A DNA stretch of 64,000 bases from Rhizobium herbae (GCF_017873135.1 NZ_JAGGJV010000004.1:469057-533056), one strand, 5' to 3'. Counted from the first letter of the stretch, positions 8,433 through 18,753 are shown. The notes: a model not told the origin generated them from the letters alone. Numbers and translations are program-made.

Positions 8433-10597
8433 GGCGAGCAATCCTATGGGGTCTCGCCGCATTGCTGGCGGTCCCGTCGCCTGTCGCGGCCGCGGACGAA
8501 TGGCTGCCGGTGCGCGAAACGTCGATGGTTCTTGGCACGGCAAGTCCCCTCGACTTCTCGGCCTTCCTGCCCAACCCTGCGATCGATGACGGTAGCCAGC
8601 TTGTCACTGGGAAACAGGGCCGGCTTGTCCGCGCCGATGAGCCGGAAAAACCTGTGCGGCTTCTGTGCGCATCGCTCGCCTGGAGCCCGGCTTCCGGCGG
8701 CTATCCCGATCATGCCGACGCCGACCACTATGCCGCCGAACTTGCCAAACACGGCTACAACATCGCCCGGCTTCATTTTGTCGATGCCAGCCTGATGTTC
8801 GGCCGAAACAGCGATTTCGATTTCGACCCCGAAGTCCTCGACCGTGTCCACTATCTGCTCGCCGCGCTGAAACGCAACGGCATCTACTGGATCATGGACG
8901 GCCTCTCTTCCTGGCGCGGCGCCTATGGCGGTTATGACGACCGCTGGGACCCGGCAAGCGATCTGAAGCTCGCCCTTTATTTCGACGACAAAGCCTTCGA
9001 CCACTGGCTGGAGTTCCAGCGCCGCTTCCTGACATTGGTCAATCCCTACACCGGCACAGCCCCGCTCGACGACAAGGCGCTCGCACTCGTCATTCTCGTC
9101 AATGAGAACAACATCGAGTTCGACAGCATCGTCCGCGAGCGGGAGGGCAAGCCGCATTACGACGAGCGCTTGAAGCTGCCGTTCAATCGCTGGCTTGAGA
9201 AGCAATACGGCTCGACGGCGGCGCTTTCCAAGGCATGGCCGGATCTCTCGGCCGGGGAACGATTGGAAGACGCATCCGTCGAATTGCCGAAATCGCGCTA
9301 CGAGGATTCGCCGCGCCTCAAGGACTTGCAGGCGTTCTTCGTTTCCGTCGAAACCACCACCGCGGCGCGGATGACGAAAGCCCTGCGCGAACTTGGCTAC
9401 AAGGGAGAGATCAGCAGCTTCAACAACTGGCCGACGATCCAGACGACGCTCAGCCGGCAGGACCTTCCGGTGATCACGATGAACACGTACCAGGACTGGG
9501 TTGGCAGCTACGCGCCGGGCGCGACGATGACGCAAAAGAGCTCCATCGACGACGGCGCCGGCTACATGCGCCTGATCGCCGCCGCCCGCTGGCTCGGCAA
9601 GCCTTTCGTCGTCAGCGAATACGACCATCTCTTCTGGAACCGCTATCGCTACGAGGCCGGGCTCGTGATGCCGGCCTATGCCGCGCAGCAGGGATGGGAC
9701 GTGCTGTGCCGCCACGGGCACGGGCCTATCATCCTGAAATATAACGAGCCCTATGCGCACAAGAAGGCCATGCTGCCCTATGCCATTGCACTCGACCCGG
9801 TCGCGCGCGCCGGCGAGACACTGGCGGCCCTTCTTTATCGCCGCGGCGACGTCTCGGCCTCGAAACTGACCATTCCATTCCTTGTGCGGGGCACCGAAGA
9901 TCTTGACGACGACATGCAGGCACGCGAGCCGGAACGGCTTACCGAGCTTGCCCTTGTCGGCGCGATCGGCATGGAAAAGGCAGGCGAGGTCGACGACGGA
10001 TTAACTGTTGGCCAGCCGCGAGCATCCGTTGATCCGCAGACCATCCTCGATGCCGCCAGGGCCGCCGGTTCTCTGGCCAAGGACAATCAGACCGATCTGA
10101 GAACAGGCCTCTACGAAAGCGACACCGGCGAACTGCTGCTCGATCGCCTGCGCGGGCAATTGCGCGTCTCCACTCCCCGGACGGAGGCGGTGGCTTTTTC
10201 CACGCTCAGGGAGCCCGTCAATCTGGGGACGGTGAAGGTCGAGGCTTCGGACGGCGACGGATTGGTCTCCGTGTCCGTGCTGGACAATGCCGCATCCATT
10301 GCGCAAAGCCGCAGACTTCTCGTCATTTACGCGACCGATGCGCACAATACGGGCATGCGCTTCAGCGACGACGAAGAAAAGGTGATCGCCGATTTCGGCC
10401 GGCTTCCCGTCCTCATCAGGAAGGGTTACGTCGATCTGTCGCTCACGCTCGCGGAAGCTCGATGGCGATTGACACCGGTCACTCTCAATGGCGTCGCCTC
10501 GGTGACCGCCGCCCAGACGATATCGCCGGCCGGTTTCCGTATTTCCAACGACACCATCTCCGGTCCGACGACCTTCTTTTTGCTCGAAGCCGACTGA
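8429..10597 (+). CDS. exported glycoside-hydrolase-like protein of the EPS cluster (clan GH-A-like barrel)
   Basis: 722 residues. The ATG at 8429 overlaps the previous stop and opens an N-terminal signal peptide (RRAILWGLAALLAVPSPVAA, then ADEW). A (beta/alpha)8-like catalytic domain spans roughly residues 40-450. It has VILVNENNIEF, where an Asn-Glu pair sits as expected for the acid/base of clan GH-A, and KPFVVSEYDH, where Glu fits the nucleophile. The C-terminal ~250 residues look beta-rich, possibly a carbohydrate-binding region. It would act in the periplasm or outside the cell to trim or release the polysaccharide. The exact GH family is not recognised. Confidence 0.7.
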   Translation: MRRAILWGLAALLAVPSPVAAADEWLPVRETSMVLGTASPLDFSAFLPNPAIDDGSQLVTGKQGRLVRADEPEKPVRLLCASLAWSPASGGYPDHADADHYAAELAKHGYNIARLHFVDASLMFGRNSDFDFDPEVLDRVHYLLAALKRNGIYWIMDGLSSWRGAYGGYDDRWDPASDLKLALYFDDKAFDHWLEFQRRFLTLVNPYTGTAPLDDKALALVILVNENNIEFDSIVREREGKPHYDERLKLPFNRWLEKQYGSTAALSKAWPDLSAGERLEDASVELPKSRYEDSPRLKDLQAFFVSVETTTAARMTKALRELGYKGEISSFNNWPTIQTTLSRQDLPVITMNTYQDWVGSYAPGATMTQKSSIDDGAGYMRLIAAARWLGKPFVVSEYDHLFWNRYRYEAGLVMPAYAAQQGWDVLCRHGHGPIILKYNEPYAHKKAMLPYAIALDPVARAGETLAALLYRRGDVSASKLTIPFLVRGTEDLDDDMQAREPERLTELALVGAIGMEKAGEVDDGLTVGQPRASVDPQTILDAARAAGSLAKDNQTDLRTGLYESDTGELLLDRLRGQLRVSTPRTEAVAFSTLREPVNLGTVKVEASDGDGLVSVSVLDNAASIAQSRRLLVIYATDAHNTGMRFSDDEEKVIADFGRLPVLIRKGYVDLSLTLAEARWRLTPVTLNGVASVTAAQTISPAGFRISNDTISGPTTFFLLEAD

Positions 10598-10661
10598 GGC
10601 ATCCGCAGAGCGGTTTTCTGTTCCGGGCTAAATTTTCGCACCGATTGACTTATCGGGACGG

Positions 10662-10677
10662 AGGAATACCTATTCCT
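10662..10677. promoter_or_regulatory. candidate operator (16-bp inverted repeat) upstream of the cytochrome c/cox genes
   Basis: Arms AGGAATA and TATTCCT are perfect complements around a CC centre. A TTGACT hexamer at 10645-10650 lies 17 bp upstream of ACCTAT at 10668, so the repeat would overlap the -10 region of a weak sigma-70-like promoter. It is about 112 bp before the cytochrome c start. The regulator is unknown. Presence of the repeat is certain; function is inferred. Confidence 0.35.
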
Positions 10678-10788
10678 GATCGCAATCGGCCTCCGCTTGC
10701 ACCGGGGGCGAATAGGCGATCCGGGCCACACCGTCACGGCAGCGTGACGCACGGGCCGGTGTTTCGGGCAACCTGGAGGAGGATTGCA

Positions 10789-11175
10789 ATGCGAGACCAC
10801 GTTTTTACGATCAGCTTTTTGGCCACTCTTCTCTGTCCGCTCGCAGCCCTTGCCCAGGAAGGCGATGCCGAGGCAGGCGCGACCGTATTCAAGAAGTGCG
10901 CCATCTGCCATGTGGCCGACACCGACAAGAACAAGGTCGGACCCTCCCTGAACCACCTGTTTGGAAGAAAGGCCGGAACGCATCCGGACTTCAGCTACTC
11001 ATCGGCAATGAAGGAGGCCGGCGAAGGCGGACTCGTTTGGGACGAGGCAGCATTGCGCGACTATCTGCACAATCCAAAGGCGAAAGTGAAAGGTACGAAG
11101 ATGGCCTTCGCCGGAATGAAGAAGGATGACGAAATCACCAATCTCATCGCCTACCTGAAGCAATTCTCGCAGTGA
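10789..11175 (+). CDS. class I c-type cytochrome (monohaem)
   Basis: 128 residues. The ATG at 10789 has GGAGGAGGA upstream; an upstream-open frame overlapping the intergenic region is rejected. A signal peptide ending ALA|QEG is followed by one haem site CAICH at about residue 37, and the axial Met lies in the GTKMAFAGM region. The size and spacing match the small soluble cytochrome c / c-550 family. It likely carries electrons in the periplasm to the oxidase encoded directly downstream, since that oxidase's subunit II has no fused haem domain. The 138-bp gap to coxM holds only a weak hairpin (11188-11210). Confidence 0.92.
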   Translation: MRDHVFTISFLATLLCPLAALAQEGDAEAGATVFKKCAICHVADTDKNKVGPSLNHLFGRKAGTHPDFSYSSAMKEAGEGGLVWDEAALRDYLHNPKAKVKGTKMAFAGMKKDDEITNLIAYLKQFSQ

Positions 11176-11313
11176 GAGCTACCCTTATGCGCGCAATTAT
11201 ATTGCACGCGGCGCTAATTGCCTGAATTTGTTGTTCGTGAGATACTGATCCGGCATTTTCTACAGATTACGCATTCATGTCCACAGCCGTTCAAGGCAGG
11301 GAGGGGACAGGAA

Positions 11314-12159
11314 ATGGCTGTAGTGCTTATCCTCGTTATTCTGGCAGTCGGATCCGTGGTGTTCCATCTGCTCAGCCCATGGTGGTGGACGCCGATCGCG
11401 TCCAACTGGTCCTATATCGACAATACCATCACCATCACGTTCTGGATCACCGGTTTCGTCTTCGTCGCGGTCGTCTTGTTCGTTGCCTATTGCGTGCTGC
11501 GCTTCCGTCATCGCCCCGGAAACCGGGCTGCCTATGAGCCGGAAAACAAAAAACTGGAAGTGTGGCTTGCCTCGGTCACGGCCGTCGGCGTCGCAGCCAT
11601 GCTCGCCCCCGGCCTTTTCGTGTGGAACCAGTTCGTCACCGTCCCCGCCGACGCGACCGAGGTCGAGGTCGTCGGCCAGCAGTGGCTCTGGAGCTTCCGG
11701 CTCCCAGGCGCCGATGCCAAGCTCGGCACATCGGAGAGCCGGGCCATCGGTGACGGCAACGCGCTGGGAGTCAACACCAGCGATCCGAATGGCCTCGACG
11801 ATATCATCATAGAGGGCGGCGAACTGCATCTGCCGGTCGGCAAGCCCGTCAAGATGCTGTTGCGGTCGATCGACGTGCTGCACGATTTCTACGTCCCGGA
11901 ATTCCGGGCAAAGATGGACATGGTTCCGGGCAGCGTGACCTATTTCTGGTTTACGCCGACACGAACGGGAAGCTTCGAAGTCCTCTGCGCCGAACTCTGC
12001 GGCACCGGTCACCCGCAAATGCGCGGCACCGTGGTGGTCGATACCGAGGCGGACTATCAGACATGGCTGCAGGAACAGCAGACCTTCACCCAACTCCTCG
12101 CAGCAAGCAAAGAGCAGCAGCAGACGGCAATTGCATCCAGCGCCTCCTCCACAAAGTAA
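11314..12159 (+). CDS. coxM: cytochrome c oxidase subunit II
   Basis: 281 residues from ATG 11314, chosen over an upstream in-frame start because of the GGGAGGGGACAGG site and because the first helix (VVLILVILAVGSVVFHLL) then starts immediately. There are two transmembrane helices, followed by a periplasmic cupredoxin domain with the binuclear CuA ligands: His in SIDVLHDFYVPEF, then CAELCGTGHPQM (two Cys, His, Met). Subunit II receives electrons from cytochrome c. No C-terminal haem c domain is present. The gene order II-I-III-III matches the coxMNOP oxidase described in Bradyrhizobium; the symbol is given on that basis. Confidence 0.93.
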   Translation: MAVVLILVILAVGSVVFHLLSPWWWTPIASNWSYIDNTITITFWITGFVFVAVVLFVAYCVLRFRHRPGNRAAYEPENKKLEVWLASVTAVGVAAMLAPGLFVWNQFVTVPADATEVEVVGQQWLWSFRLPGADAKLGTSESRAIGDGNALGVNTSDPNGLDDIIIEGGELHLPVGKPVKMLLRSIDVLHDFYVPEFRAKMDMVPGSVTYFWFTPTRTGSFEVLCAELCGTGHPQMRGTVVVDTEADYQTWLQEQQTFTQLLAASKEQQQTAIASSASSTK

Positions 12160-12189
12160 GAGACGCTCGAAAGACGATCCGGGAGGGAA

Positions 12190-13971
12190 ATGATGGTCGA
12201 TATCAGGTCCGGCGCAAGCGAAGCCATTCCGCTGGCGGAAGTCGAGGACGTCGAACTCTATCATCCGAAAAGCTGGTGGACGCACTACGTCTTCAGCCAG
12301 GATGCCAAGATCATCGCCATCCAGTATTCGATGACGGCGATCGCCATCGGCATGGTGGCGCTGGTGCTCTCCTGGCTGATGCGCCTGCAACTCGGCTTTC
12401 CCGGTTACTTCGATTTCATCGACGCCGACCATTATTACCAGTTCATCACCATGCACGGCATGATCATGGTGATCTATCTCCTGACGGCGCTGTTTCTCGG
12501 CGGCTTCGGCAACTACCTCATTCCCCTGATGATCGGCGCGCGGGACATGGTGTTCCCCTATGCCAACATGCTGAGCTACTGGCTCTACCTGCTTGCCGTC
12601 CTCGTCCTGGTCTCCGGCTTCTTCCTGCCGGGCGGTCCGACGGGCGCCGGCTGGACCCTCTATCCGCCGCAGGCCATCCTGTCGGGCACGCCGGGCGGCC
12701 AGGACTGGGGCATCCTGGTGATGCTTTTCTCGCTCATCCTGTTCATCATCGGCTTCACCATGGGCGGGCTGAACTATGTCGTCACCGTGCTGCAGGCGCG
12801 CGCCCGCGGGATGACGCTGATGCGCATGCCGCTGACGATCTGGGGCATCTTTACGGCAACGGTCATGGCGCTGCTCGCCTTCCCTGCCCTGTTCGTCGCC
12901 TGCGTCATGATGCTGTTCGACAGGCTTCTCGGCACCAGCTTCTTCATGCCCGCCATCGTCGAGATGGGGCAACAGTTGCAGCAAAGCGGCGGCAGTCCGA
13001 TCCTGTTCCAGCACCTGTTCTGGTTCTTCGGTCATCCGGAAGTCTACATCGTCGCTCTTCCCGCCTTCGGCATCGTGTCCGACCTGATCAGCACCCATGC
13101 GCGAAAAAACATCTTCGGCTACCGCATGATGGTCTGGGCGATCGTCATCATCGGCGCGCTCAGCTTCGTCGTCTGGGCGCATCATATGTATGTCAGCGGC
13201 ATGAACCCGAAATTCGGGTTTTTCTTCGCTACCACGACGCTGATCATCGCGGTTCCGACCGCGATCAAGGTCTACAACTGGGTGCTGACACTGTGGCGCG
13301 GCGACATCCACCTGACGCTGCCGATGCTCTTTGCGCTTGCCTTCATCGTCACCTTCGTCAATGGCGGGCTGACCGGGCTGTTCCTTGGCAATGTCGTGGT
13401 CGATGTTCCCCTGTCCGACACGATGTTCGTCGTCGCGCATTTCCACATGGTGATGGGCGTGGCGCCCATCATGGTCGTTTTCGGCGCGATCTATCATTGG
13501 TATCCGAAGATCACCGGCCGCATGCTGAACGAGGCGATGGGGCAGATCCACTTCTGGGTCACGTTCCTCGGCGCCTACCTGATCTTCTTCCCGATGCACT
13601 ATCTCGGACTGCTGGGCATACCGCGCCGCTATCATGAACTGGGTGAAACGGCCTTCATTCCGGAATCGGCCCACACGCTGAACATGTTCATCTCCGTCAT
13701 GGCGCTGATCGTCGGTGCCGCACAGATCCTCTTTCTCTTCAACCTCGCCTGGAGCCTGAAGAGGGGCAAGCCTTCCGGCGGCAATCCCTGGCGGGCGACG
13801 ACGCTCGAATGGCAGACGCCGCAGACACCGCCCGCCCATGGCAACTGGGGCAACGAACTGCCGGTCGTCTACCGCTGGGCCTATGACTACAGCGTCCCGG
13901 GTGCCGCCGAGGACTTCATTCCCCAGAACCAGCCGGGGCTCGGCATGCCAACGCGGGAGCATGCCTCATGA
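12190..13971 (+). CDS. coxN: cytochrome c oxidase subunit I
   Basis: 593 residues with 12 predicted helices. All hallmark residues are visible: a haem a ligand in FITMHGMIM, the CuB His and cross-linked Tyr in FGHPEVYIVALPAFG, the adjacent HH pair in VWAHHMYV, and the final ligands in VAHFHMVMG. The proton-channel residues are kept: the Asp of the D-channel in GARDMVFPYAN and the Lys of the K-channel in PTAIKVYNW. It is therefore an A-type, proton-pumping haem-copper oxidase. The start is the first of two adjacent ATGs behind GGGAGGG; the second (12193) is equally possible. It overlaps coxO by ATGA. Confidence 0.95.
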   Translation: MMVDIRSGASEAIPLAEVEDVELYHPKSWWTHYVFSQDAKIIAIQYSMTAIAIGMVALVLSWLMRLQLGFPGYFDFIDADHYYQFITMHGMIMVIYLLTALFLGGFGNYLIPLMIGARDMVFPYANMLSYWLYLLAVLVLVSGFFLPGGPTGAGWTLYPPQAILSGTPGGQDWGILVMLFSLILFIIGFTMGGLNYVVTVLQARARGMTLMRMPLTIWGIFTATVMALLAFPALFVACVMMLFDRLLGTSFFMPAIVEMGQQLQQSGGSPILFQHLFWFFGHPEVYIVALPAFGIVSDLISTHARKNIFGYRMMVWAIVIIGALSFVVWAHHMYVSGMNPKFGFFFATTTLIIAVPTAIKVYNWVLTLWRGDIHLTLPMLFALAFIVTFVNGGLTGLFLGNVVVDVPLSDTMFVVAHFHMVMGVAPIMVVFGAIYHWYPKITGRMLNEAMGQIHFWVTFLGAYLIFFPMHYLGLLGIPRRYHELGETAFIPESAHTLNMFISVMALIVGAAQILFLFNLAWSLKRGKPSGGNPWRATTLEWQTPQTPPAHGNWGNELPVVYRWAYDYSVPGAAEDFIPQNQPGLGMPTREHAS

Positions 13972-14672
13972 GCGTCATGCTGATATTCCTCGCCGGCATT
14001 GCCGCCATCGTCATCTGGTGGATGGGCCAGCAGCGGCTGACCTCCAGGCCATGGCTGGAGGTGGGACACGTCGGACATCCGGGCGGCGGCGAGCGTTCTC
14101 CCATCCCGACTGCGAGAATCGGCCTCTATGTCTTTCTGGCGGTCGTCGGTGCCCTGTTCAGCCTCTTCGTGAGCGCCTATATGATGCGCGTCGGAACGCC
14201 CGACTGGTGGTCGACACCCATTCCACGGCTGCTCTGGCTGAACACCGCATCGCTGATCGTCAGCAGCGCCGCCATGCAATGGGCGAAGGCCGAAGCGCAA
14301 CGCGGCCACGGCGCCACCATGCGGACCGGTCTCCTTGCAGCACTCGCAACTGCGATACTCTTCCTGACCGGACAAATCTTCGCCTGGCGGGAACTGACGC
14401 AGGCCGGCTATGTGCTTGCCGACAATCCGGCCAACAGCTTCTTCTATGTGATTACCGGCATGCACGGCCTCCACATTGTGGGAGGGCTGATCGCGCTTGG
14501 CCGGACAACGACCAGAACGTGGAATGGCGTGGTGACCGACAGGACGCGCCTGAGCGTGGGCCTTTGCGCCACCTATTGGCATTTCATGCTGATCGTCTGG
14601 CTGATCCTGTTTGCACTCTTTGCCGGCTGGGCAAATGATTTCGCCGATCTTTGCCGGCAATTGCTCACATAG
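13968..14672 (+). CDS. coxO: cytochrome c oxidase subunit III-like protein (first of two)
   Basis: 234 residues with about six membrane helices. Subunit III landmarks near the end are the ITGMHGLHIVGGLIALG region and CATYWHFMLIVWLIL (the YWHF motif). It overlaps the subunit I stop codon by 4 bases. The first 60 residues contain a helix and a polar linker (RPWLEVGHVGHPGGG). Two subunit III homologues in tandem are characteristic of the coxMNOP arrangement. The product likely stabilises subunit I in the inner membrane. Confidence 0.85.
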   Translation: MSVMLIFLAGIAAIVIWWMGQQRLTSRPWLEVGHVGHPGGGERSPIPTARIGLYVFLAVVGALFSLFVSAYMMRVGTPDWWSTPIPRLLWLNTASLIVSSAAMQWAKAEAQRGHGATMRTGLLAALATAILFLTGQIFAWRELTQAGYVLADNPANSFFYVITGMHGLHIVGGLIALGRTTTRTWNGVVTDRTRLSVGLCATYWHFMLIVWLILFALFAGWANDFADLCRQLLT

Positions 14673-14680
14673 GGAGTGAG

Positions 14681-15406
14681 ATGATGGCTCAAACCATAGA
14701 GACGCATACCGGCGAAACGCTCCAGCGCCCCTTGGGATTGCGCGGCGTCGCAGCCGACCTGTCCTCCGATCAGCGTGCGTTCAAGAACATCTCCTGGGGA
14801 AAGGCCATGATGTGGATCTTCCTCCTCAGCGACACCTTCATCTTCGGCTGCTTTCTGGTCGCCTACATGACGGCGCGCATGTCGACGACCATCGCCTGGC
14901 CCAATCCCAGCGAGGTTTTCGCGCTCACCATCGGCGGGCATGAGATCCCGTTGATCCTGATCGCCATCATGACCTTCGTCCTGATCTCAAGCAGTGGCAC
15001 CATGGCGATGGCTGTCAATTTCGGGTACCGCCGGGACCGGCGCACGACGGCGATCATGATGCTCCTGACGGCAGTCCTTGGCGCAACCTTCGTCGGAATG
15101 CAGGCATTCGAATGGTCGAAGCTGATTTCGGAAGGCGTTCGCCCCTGGGAGAACCCTTGGGGGGCGGCGCAGTTCGGCTCGACCTTTTTCATGATCACCG
15201 GATTTCACGGCACCCATGTGACGATCGGCGTGATCTTTCTTTTGATCGTCGCGCGCAAGGTCTGGCGCGGAGATTTCGACACCGAAAGGCGAGGCTTTTT
15301 CACCAGCCGCAAAGGCAATTACGAGGTCGTCGAGATCACCGGCCTCTACTGGCACTTCGTCGATCTGGTCTGGGTCTTCATCTTCGCATTTTTCTATCTG
15401 TGGTGA
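14681..15406 (+). CDS. coxP: cytochrome c oxidase subunit III (second copy)
   Basis: 241 residues from ATG 14681. The ATG at 14684 has the better spacing (6 bases) from GGGAG and may be the true start; an upstream in-frame start at 14651 overlaps coxO and lacks a site. Subunit III features are MITGFHGTHVTIGVIFLL and GLYWHFVDLVWVFIFAFFYL, matching the canonical C-terminal helices with the YWHFVD motif. There are five to six membrane helices. It follows coxO and precedes the small subunit IV gene by 9 bp, so all belong to one transcript. Confidence 0.88.
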   Translation: MMAQTIETHTGETLQRPLGLRGVAADLSSDQRAFKNISWGKAMMWIFLLSDTFIFGCFLVAYMTARMSTTIAWPNPSEVFALTIGGHEIPLILIAIMTFVLISSSGTMAMAVNFGYRRDRRTTAIMMLLTAVLGATFVGMQAFEWSKLISEGVRPWENPWGAAQFGSTFFMITGFHGTHVTIGVIFLLIVARKVWRGDFDTERRGFFTSRKGNYEVVEITGLYWHFVDLVWVFIFAFFYLW

Positions 15407-15415
15407 GGTGACGTG

Positions 15416-15769
15416 ATGACACAGGTTGCAACGCATGCCCAAATGCAGGTGAAGGAGCAGCACCAGCAGCCTCCGATCAAGCTCTATCTCGTCGTCTGGG
15501 GCTTTCTCTTCATCCTCAGCGCCTGCTCCTATTTCGTCGATTATGCCGGCCTGCAGGGATATCTGCGCTGGTCGCTCATCCTTCTTTTCATGGCCCTGAA
15601 GGCGGGGCTGATCATCGCGATCTTCATGCATATGGCCTGGGAACGGTTGGCGCTCGTCTATGCCGTGCTGCTGCCGCCGGTCCTTGTGCTGGTTTTCGTC
15701 GCACTGATGATGTCGGAGGCGAACTACACTGCCTTGACACGCATGACCTTCTTCGCCGCGTCCCCGTAG
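15416..15769 (+). CDS. cytochrome c oxidase subunit IV family protein
   Basis: 117 residues from ATG 15416, preferred over the adjacent GTG 15413 because GAGGTG is 5 bases away. Three hydrophobic helices (LYLVVWGFLFILSACSYF; LRWSLILLFMALKAGLIIAI; LALVYAVLLPPVLVLVFVAL) with the family's FMHMAWE segment match the prokaryotic COX4 (COX4_pro) family. This small subunit aids assembly or stability of haem-copper oxidases. It is the last gene of the cox operon; a GC-rich 6-bp inverted repeat at 15851-15874 downstream could end the transcript but lacks a T-run. Confidence 0.85.
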   Translation: MTQVATHAQMQVKEQHQQPPIKLYLVVWGFLFILSACSYFVDYAGLQGYLRWSLILLFMALKAGLIIAIFMHMAWERLALVYAVLLPPVLVLVFVALMMSEANYTALTRMTFFAASP

Positions 15770-15910
15770 CGGGTTAGGCCACCCTTCCGTTCATGCATCG
15801 CCACCCATCCAGAGCGGGTTCGTGCGCACGCCATGACGAGGACGAAGCAAGGGCCGGCGGTCAAAACACGGCCCAACAGCCCTTCCATCCAGCGGCAATT
15901 TTGATATGAC

Positions 15911-15928
15911 CTCCTTCTTTCGAAGGAG
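15911..15928 (+). promoter_or_regulatory. hairpin that pairs the Shine-Dalgarno of the zinc-ribbon gene
   Basis: CTCCTTC (15911-15917) and GAAGGAG (15922-15928) are perfect complements around the loop TTTC. The 3' arm holds the AAGGAG that is the only ribosome site of the gene starting at 15934. In mRNA the site would be fully paired in a 7-bp stem, a geometry used by RNA thermometers and other translational switches. The sequence is certain; regulation is inferred. Confidence 0.5.
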
Positions 15929-15933
15929 TGAAA

Positions 15934-16188
15934 ATGGCTGCGCGAGACCGATACTCAAGGAAGCTGGAATGCGGCCAATGCGGACACGCGGGTTTCGCCG
16001 AGGTGTCCGAGGACGACGATCCCCGCCGCAAGACACGGGGATTTGAGATCGACGACCTGCCCAGCGGCTTCGAAACCGAGTTCGCCTCCAGCAATCCGAG
16101 CAAACACATGATCCGTTGCCGGTGCGGCCATAAATTCAGGTTCGAGCAAAAGACAGCTTACGCTCCCGGAGGAGAGCCCAGACGGTGA
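15934..16188 (+). CDS. small zinc-ribbon protein of unknown function
   Basis: 84 residues from ATG 15934 with AAGGAG 5 bases upstream. Two cysteine pairs, CGQCG near residue 16 and CRCGHKF near residue 64, frame a polar acidic middle (EDDDPRRK) and suggest a split zinc ribbon. There is no signal peptide or membrane segment. The C-terminus is basic. It stands alone between the cox operon and the groESL region, so context does not give its role. It may bind nucleic acid or a protein partner; function is unknown. Confidence 0.7.
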   Translation: MAARDRYSRKLECGQCGHAGFAEVSEDDDPRRKTRGFEIDDLPSGFETEFASSNPSKHMIRCRCGHKFRFEQKTAYAPGGEPRR

Positions 16189-16301
16189 CCGCCCGGAAAC
16201 TCGATCATATTTCGCTGGAAAATAGCGCGGCGGAAAGGGCAGCCGACCTTTGACGCGGACTTGGTCGAGGTCATCGCCGGCGCCCATAGCATCCGCAGGA
16301 C

Positions 16302-16595
16302 CTATTTGTTGGCCATCAGCCACATCTTGCCAGCCATCGTTATCTCGCGAGGATCGTTCGATACGTCGTCGTCAAGGTGGCTGCGTCCCAGCAGCCCGAA
16401 CTCTTCGAGTTCATTCAGGGTCACCGTCGTCAGGAACCTGATTTTCTGTGGCCGTTCCTGAAATCTGTCCGTCTTTGCATAGGTGACCGTCGCGTTCAGG
16501 TGGGTCCATTTCTTCGCCGGTTGCGGAAAAAGGTTGCCTTCCTTGGCGAGCTTCAGCCCTCTGATCTGGACCGGTGTGAGTTCGAGCTTAATCAT
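16302..16595 (-). CDS. hypothetical protein, 97 aa
   Basis: On the minus strand with AAGGACAG ahead of the ATG at 16595. The protein is small, soluble and mixed alpha/beta, with no signal peptide. The first third (KLELTPVQIRGLKLAKEG) looks helical, and the C-terminal part is acidic then helical (ELEEFGLLGRSHLDDDVSND). I do not recognise the family. It lies downstream of groEL on the same strand, but a strong hairpin (16692-16727) separates them, so it is probably transcribed independently. Confidence 0.6.
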   Translation of the reverse strand: MIKLELTPVQIRGLKLAKEGNLFPQPAKKWTHLNATVTYAKTDRFQERPQKIRFLTTVTLNELEEFGLLGRSHLDDDVSNDPREITMAGKMWLMANK

Positions 16596-16691
16596 ATTCT
16601 GTCCTTGGATAGGCTATCGATCTGAAATGGAGAAAAAACTATCGGCAAGCAGTGCGAAGTTTAACGAACTTGCGAATATCGCCAATGCGTG

Positions 16692-16727
16692 GTGAAGAGG
16701 GCTCCGATCGAGCGGAACCCTCTTCAC
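16692..16727 (-). terminator. strong hairpin after groEL
   Basis: A 15-bp stem (16692-16706 with 16713-16727, one G-T wobble in the RNA) and a 6-base loop begin 38 bases beyond the groEL stop. No run of U follows on the minus strand, so it is either a non-canonical terminator or a 3' mRNA stabiliser. Confidence 0.6.
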
Positions 16728-16764
16728 TGTATGAAGTCTAACACGTTTCCAGAATGGAAACTGA

Positions 16765-18453
<1,689 letters not shown>

Positions 18454-18456
18454 CTA

Positions 18457-18753
18457 TCAGCCGATAACGCCCATGATGTCAGCTTCCTTCATGATCAGAA
18501 GGTCTTCGCCGTTGAGCTTGACTTCGGTGCCCGACCATTTGCCGAACAGGATGCGGTCGCCAGACTTGACGTCGAGCGCAATGATCTTGCCGCTCTCATC
18601 GCGGGTACCGGTGCCGACAGCGACGATTTCGCCTTCCTGCGGCTTTTCCTTGGCGGTATCCGGAATGATGATGCCGCCCTTGGTCTTGGCTTCAGCCTCG
18701 ATACGGCGCACGACCACACGATCGTGCAGCGGGCGAAAATTGGTGCTTGTCAT
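18457..18753 (-). CDS. groES: co-chaperonin GroES (10 kDa)
   Basis: 98 residues with the family's usual length. It starts [19 protein letters not shown] and contains the mobile-loop stretch [16 protein letters not shown] and the conserved [15 protein letters not shown]. It forms the heptameric lid on GroEL. The ribosome site is CAAGGAATCC ahead of ATG 18753. The CIRCE operator lies 56 bp upstream of its start, in the leader. Confidence 0.98.
   Translation of the reverse strand: MTSTNFRPLHDRVVVRRIEAEAKTKGGIIIPDTAKEKPQEGEIVAVGTGTRDESGKIIALDVKSGDRILFGKWSGTEVKLNGEDLLIMKEADIMGVIG

Noticed and set aside
11275..13962. Very long open frame on the minus strand opposite the cox genes
   Set aside because: It is the antisense shadow of high-GC coding sequence: His/Asp/Gln/Arg-rich, with no domain, and covered by unquestionable cox subunits.
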